Below are positions 9,553-10,568 of a DNA stretch of 10,568 nt, piece by piece; within the stretch, counting starts at the first letter, position 1; every line of letters starts with the position of its first letter. The notes beneath the pieces are model-generated. The model had not been told where the DNA came from, searched no databases, and saw only the letters and a program-made list of their open reading frames with translations. The DNA comes from Dictyocoela muelleri (Eukaryota; Microsporidia). Position numbers and translations under genes: made by a program. The stretch covers positions 1 to 10,568 of the forward strand of contig SDVU01000781.1 in assembly GCA_016256075.1 (NCBI GenBank), in the 5' to 3' direction.

Positions 9553-9675
9553 TTAAAACATTAAAAAAATAGGAATAAAAGAAAAAATACGTAAAATTTT
9601 AATGTTAGATTCTATAATATTTACGTAAAGCACATTCCGTTCTCTTAGATTTCTTAACACTTTTTCATATAATTC
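9553..9675 (-). pseudogene. Short open frame resembling the 7973-8377 relic
   Basis: Forty-one codons bounded by TGA (9676-9678) and TAA (9553-9555) on the minus strand. The start reads LYEKVLRNLRERNVLYV, which parallels RIYEKVLKSLK-MYV in the plus-strand relic; both are followed by a K-I-L segment of similar spacing. If the match is real, these are fragments of two related genes or one repeated element in opposite orientation. The match is short and lysine-rich, so chance is a serious alternative. Confidence 0.2.
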
Positions 9676-9679
9676 TCAC

Positions 9680-10568
9680 TTTTATTACCCTTTTTTTTAT
9701 ATTTCATATAATTAACTATTTTGTTATATTTCATTTTTATTACCTATTTCTATTTACTAGTATAATTCTAAAATTTTTAGATTACACTATAGTCGTTTAT
9801 TGAATAATTTACTTTCTTTCAATAACAAATGATTTTTTATTGACCATTTTAACTATAAAAACCTATATACCGCGCTTGATTTTCCTTGATTGCTAAAAAA
9901 CTATATAGGTCACAAAATAAAACACTATATACGATCAAATTTTAAGTTCTTTAAAAAATCTAAAGTCAAACAATACTCCTTATAAGACACTTTTTACTAT
10001 ATTTTTATTTACTGAAAAATTACTATAAGCCACTTAATAACCAGTATGTGCTTGATACTCTATAATTAATATATAAAAAAAGAACTAGATTACAATTTAT
10101 TATATCTTATACGAATCTCTAAAACTAAATTCAGTCTAGTCAAAAAAATTATGCACTCTAAAATATGCTTAAGTGACCTCGCCTAATAGTGATCATTTAA
10201 AAAAATAGAAATATAACACAGCAACTATAATATGTTTACTTAATAAATACGATTATCATGTCAATCCTTATATTTCAAATGGAATTATACAAAATTCTAA
10301 CAACACACTATGAGACATAATCAAATTTGACTAAATTATATATAAGAACACCTAAAATGTCTAGATTCGACAACTCAATAGTTGCATTATAAATATACAT
10401 AAATAGCGTTAAAAAACTCATATTGGGCATTAATAATGCCAGAAATATACATAAAACCCTATAGAATTAAAGAACACTTTATTTAATAAGCCATATATAA
10501 CACCTCTTAAATTATCAATCCACCTCTTTTTAAAAAAATAAATTACTAAACACACTAATTATCCGATT
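9680..10568. other. AT-rich terminal region
   Basis: Pyrimidine-rich on the plus strand to about 9790, then mixed. A minus-strand frame over about 9927-10192 shows G enriched at first codon positions (about 21 of 87) but a normal density of TAA/TAG, so no gene is called. Another minus-strand frame near 10440-10560 is open for about 42 codons, which is expected by chance. A perfect palindrome lies at 10426-10440. Confidence 0.5.
10426..10440. repeat. Perfect 7-bp-arm palindrome
   Basis: GGCATTA and TAATGCC flank a single central A. It is richer in G+C than its surroundings. The arm GGCATTA also occurs in the 7459 hairpin. No function is implied. Confidence 0.5.

Noticed and set aside
9927-10192. 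Minus-strand frame with first-position G enrichment
   Set aside because: Stops are as frequent as expected by chance and the frame was picked after inspection; the bias alone is too weak for a gene call.
10430-10567. 42-codon hydrophobic minus-strand frame at the window end
   Set aside because: Open runs of this length are expected several times per window by chance, and no motif or homologue was recognised.
1-10568. Bacterial, organellar or phage origin
   Set aside because: The only identifiable element is an APE-type LINE, which is a nuclear eukaryotic element, and no Shine-Dalgarno-led gene runs or operons are seen.

Overview
The window is very AT-rich (roughly 80% A+T by eye) and looks like nuclear DNA of an AT-rich eukaryote. 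The reason is one clear feature: a degraded non-LTR retrotransposon (LINE) on the minus strand, with an AP-type endonuclease and a reverse transcriptase. Extremely AT-rich protists, microsporidia or anaerobic fungi would fit, but nothing seen fixes the lineage. No intact host gene, rRNA, tRNA or CRISPR array was recognised.

Layout. Bases 2-64 form a strong imperfect hairpin with a cUUCGg tetraloop. Bases ~60-1770 (+ strand) hold what appears to be an old decayed coding region of unknown identity: one frame has fewer stops than expected over about 1.2 kb, then the reading moves to a second frame. Bases ~1986-5910 (- strand) are the LINE. Read 5'->3' on the minus strand it has a 5' leader, an ORF1-like region (charged N-terminus, CX2C-X15-CX2C zinc motif, coiled coil), an endonuclease, a reverse transcriptase with its YADD box, a C-terminal region, and a short 3' UTR ending in a TATT-rich tail. 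It is interrupted by about ten in-frame stops and several frame changes, so it is not autonomous.

From 5911 to the end there is no recognisable intact gene. This part holds AT-rich spacer, an inverted repeat and small hairpin at 6741-6861, a GC-enriched island at 7389-7508, a purine-rich block (7590-8040) running into a possible gene relic (7973-8377), and a short minus-strand frame (9553-9675) whose translation resembles part of that relic.

How it fits together: this looks like a gene-poor, decaying interval. The LINE is still easy to recognise, while the 60-1770 relic is much more eroded, so the LINE is probably the younger layer. Coding calls outside the LINE rest on hand-counted stop deficits and codon-position bias and are tentative.
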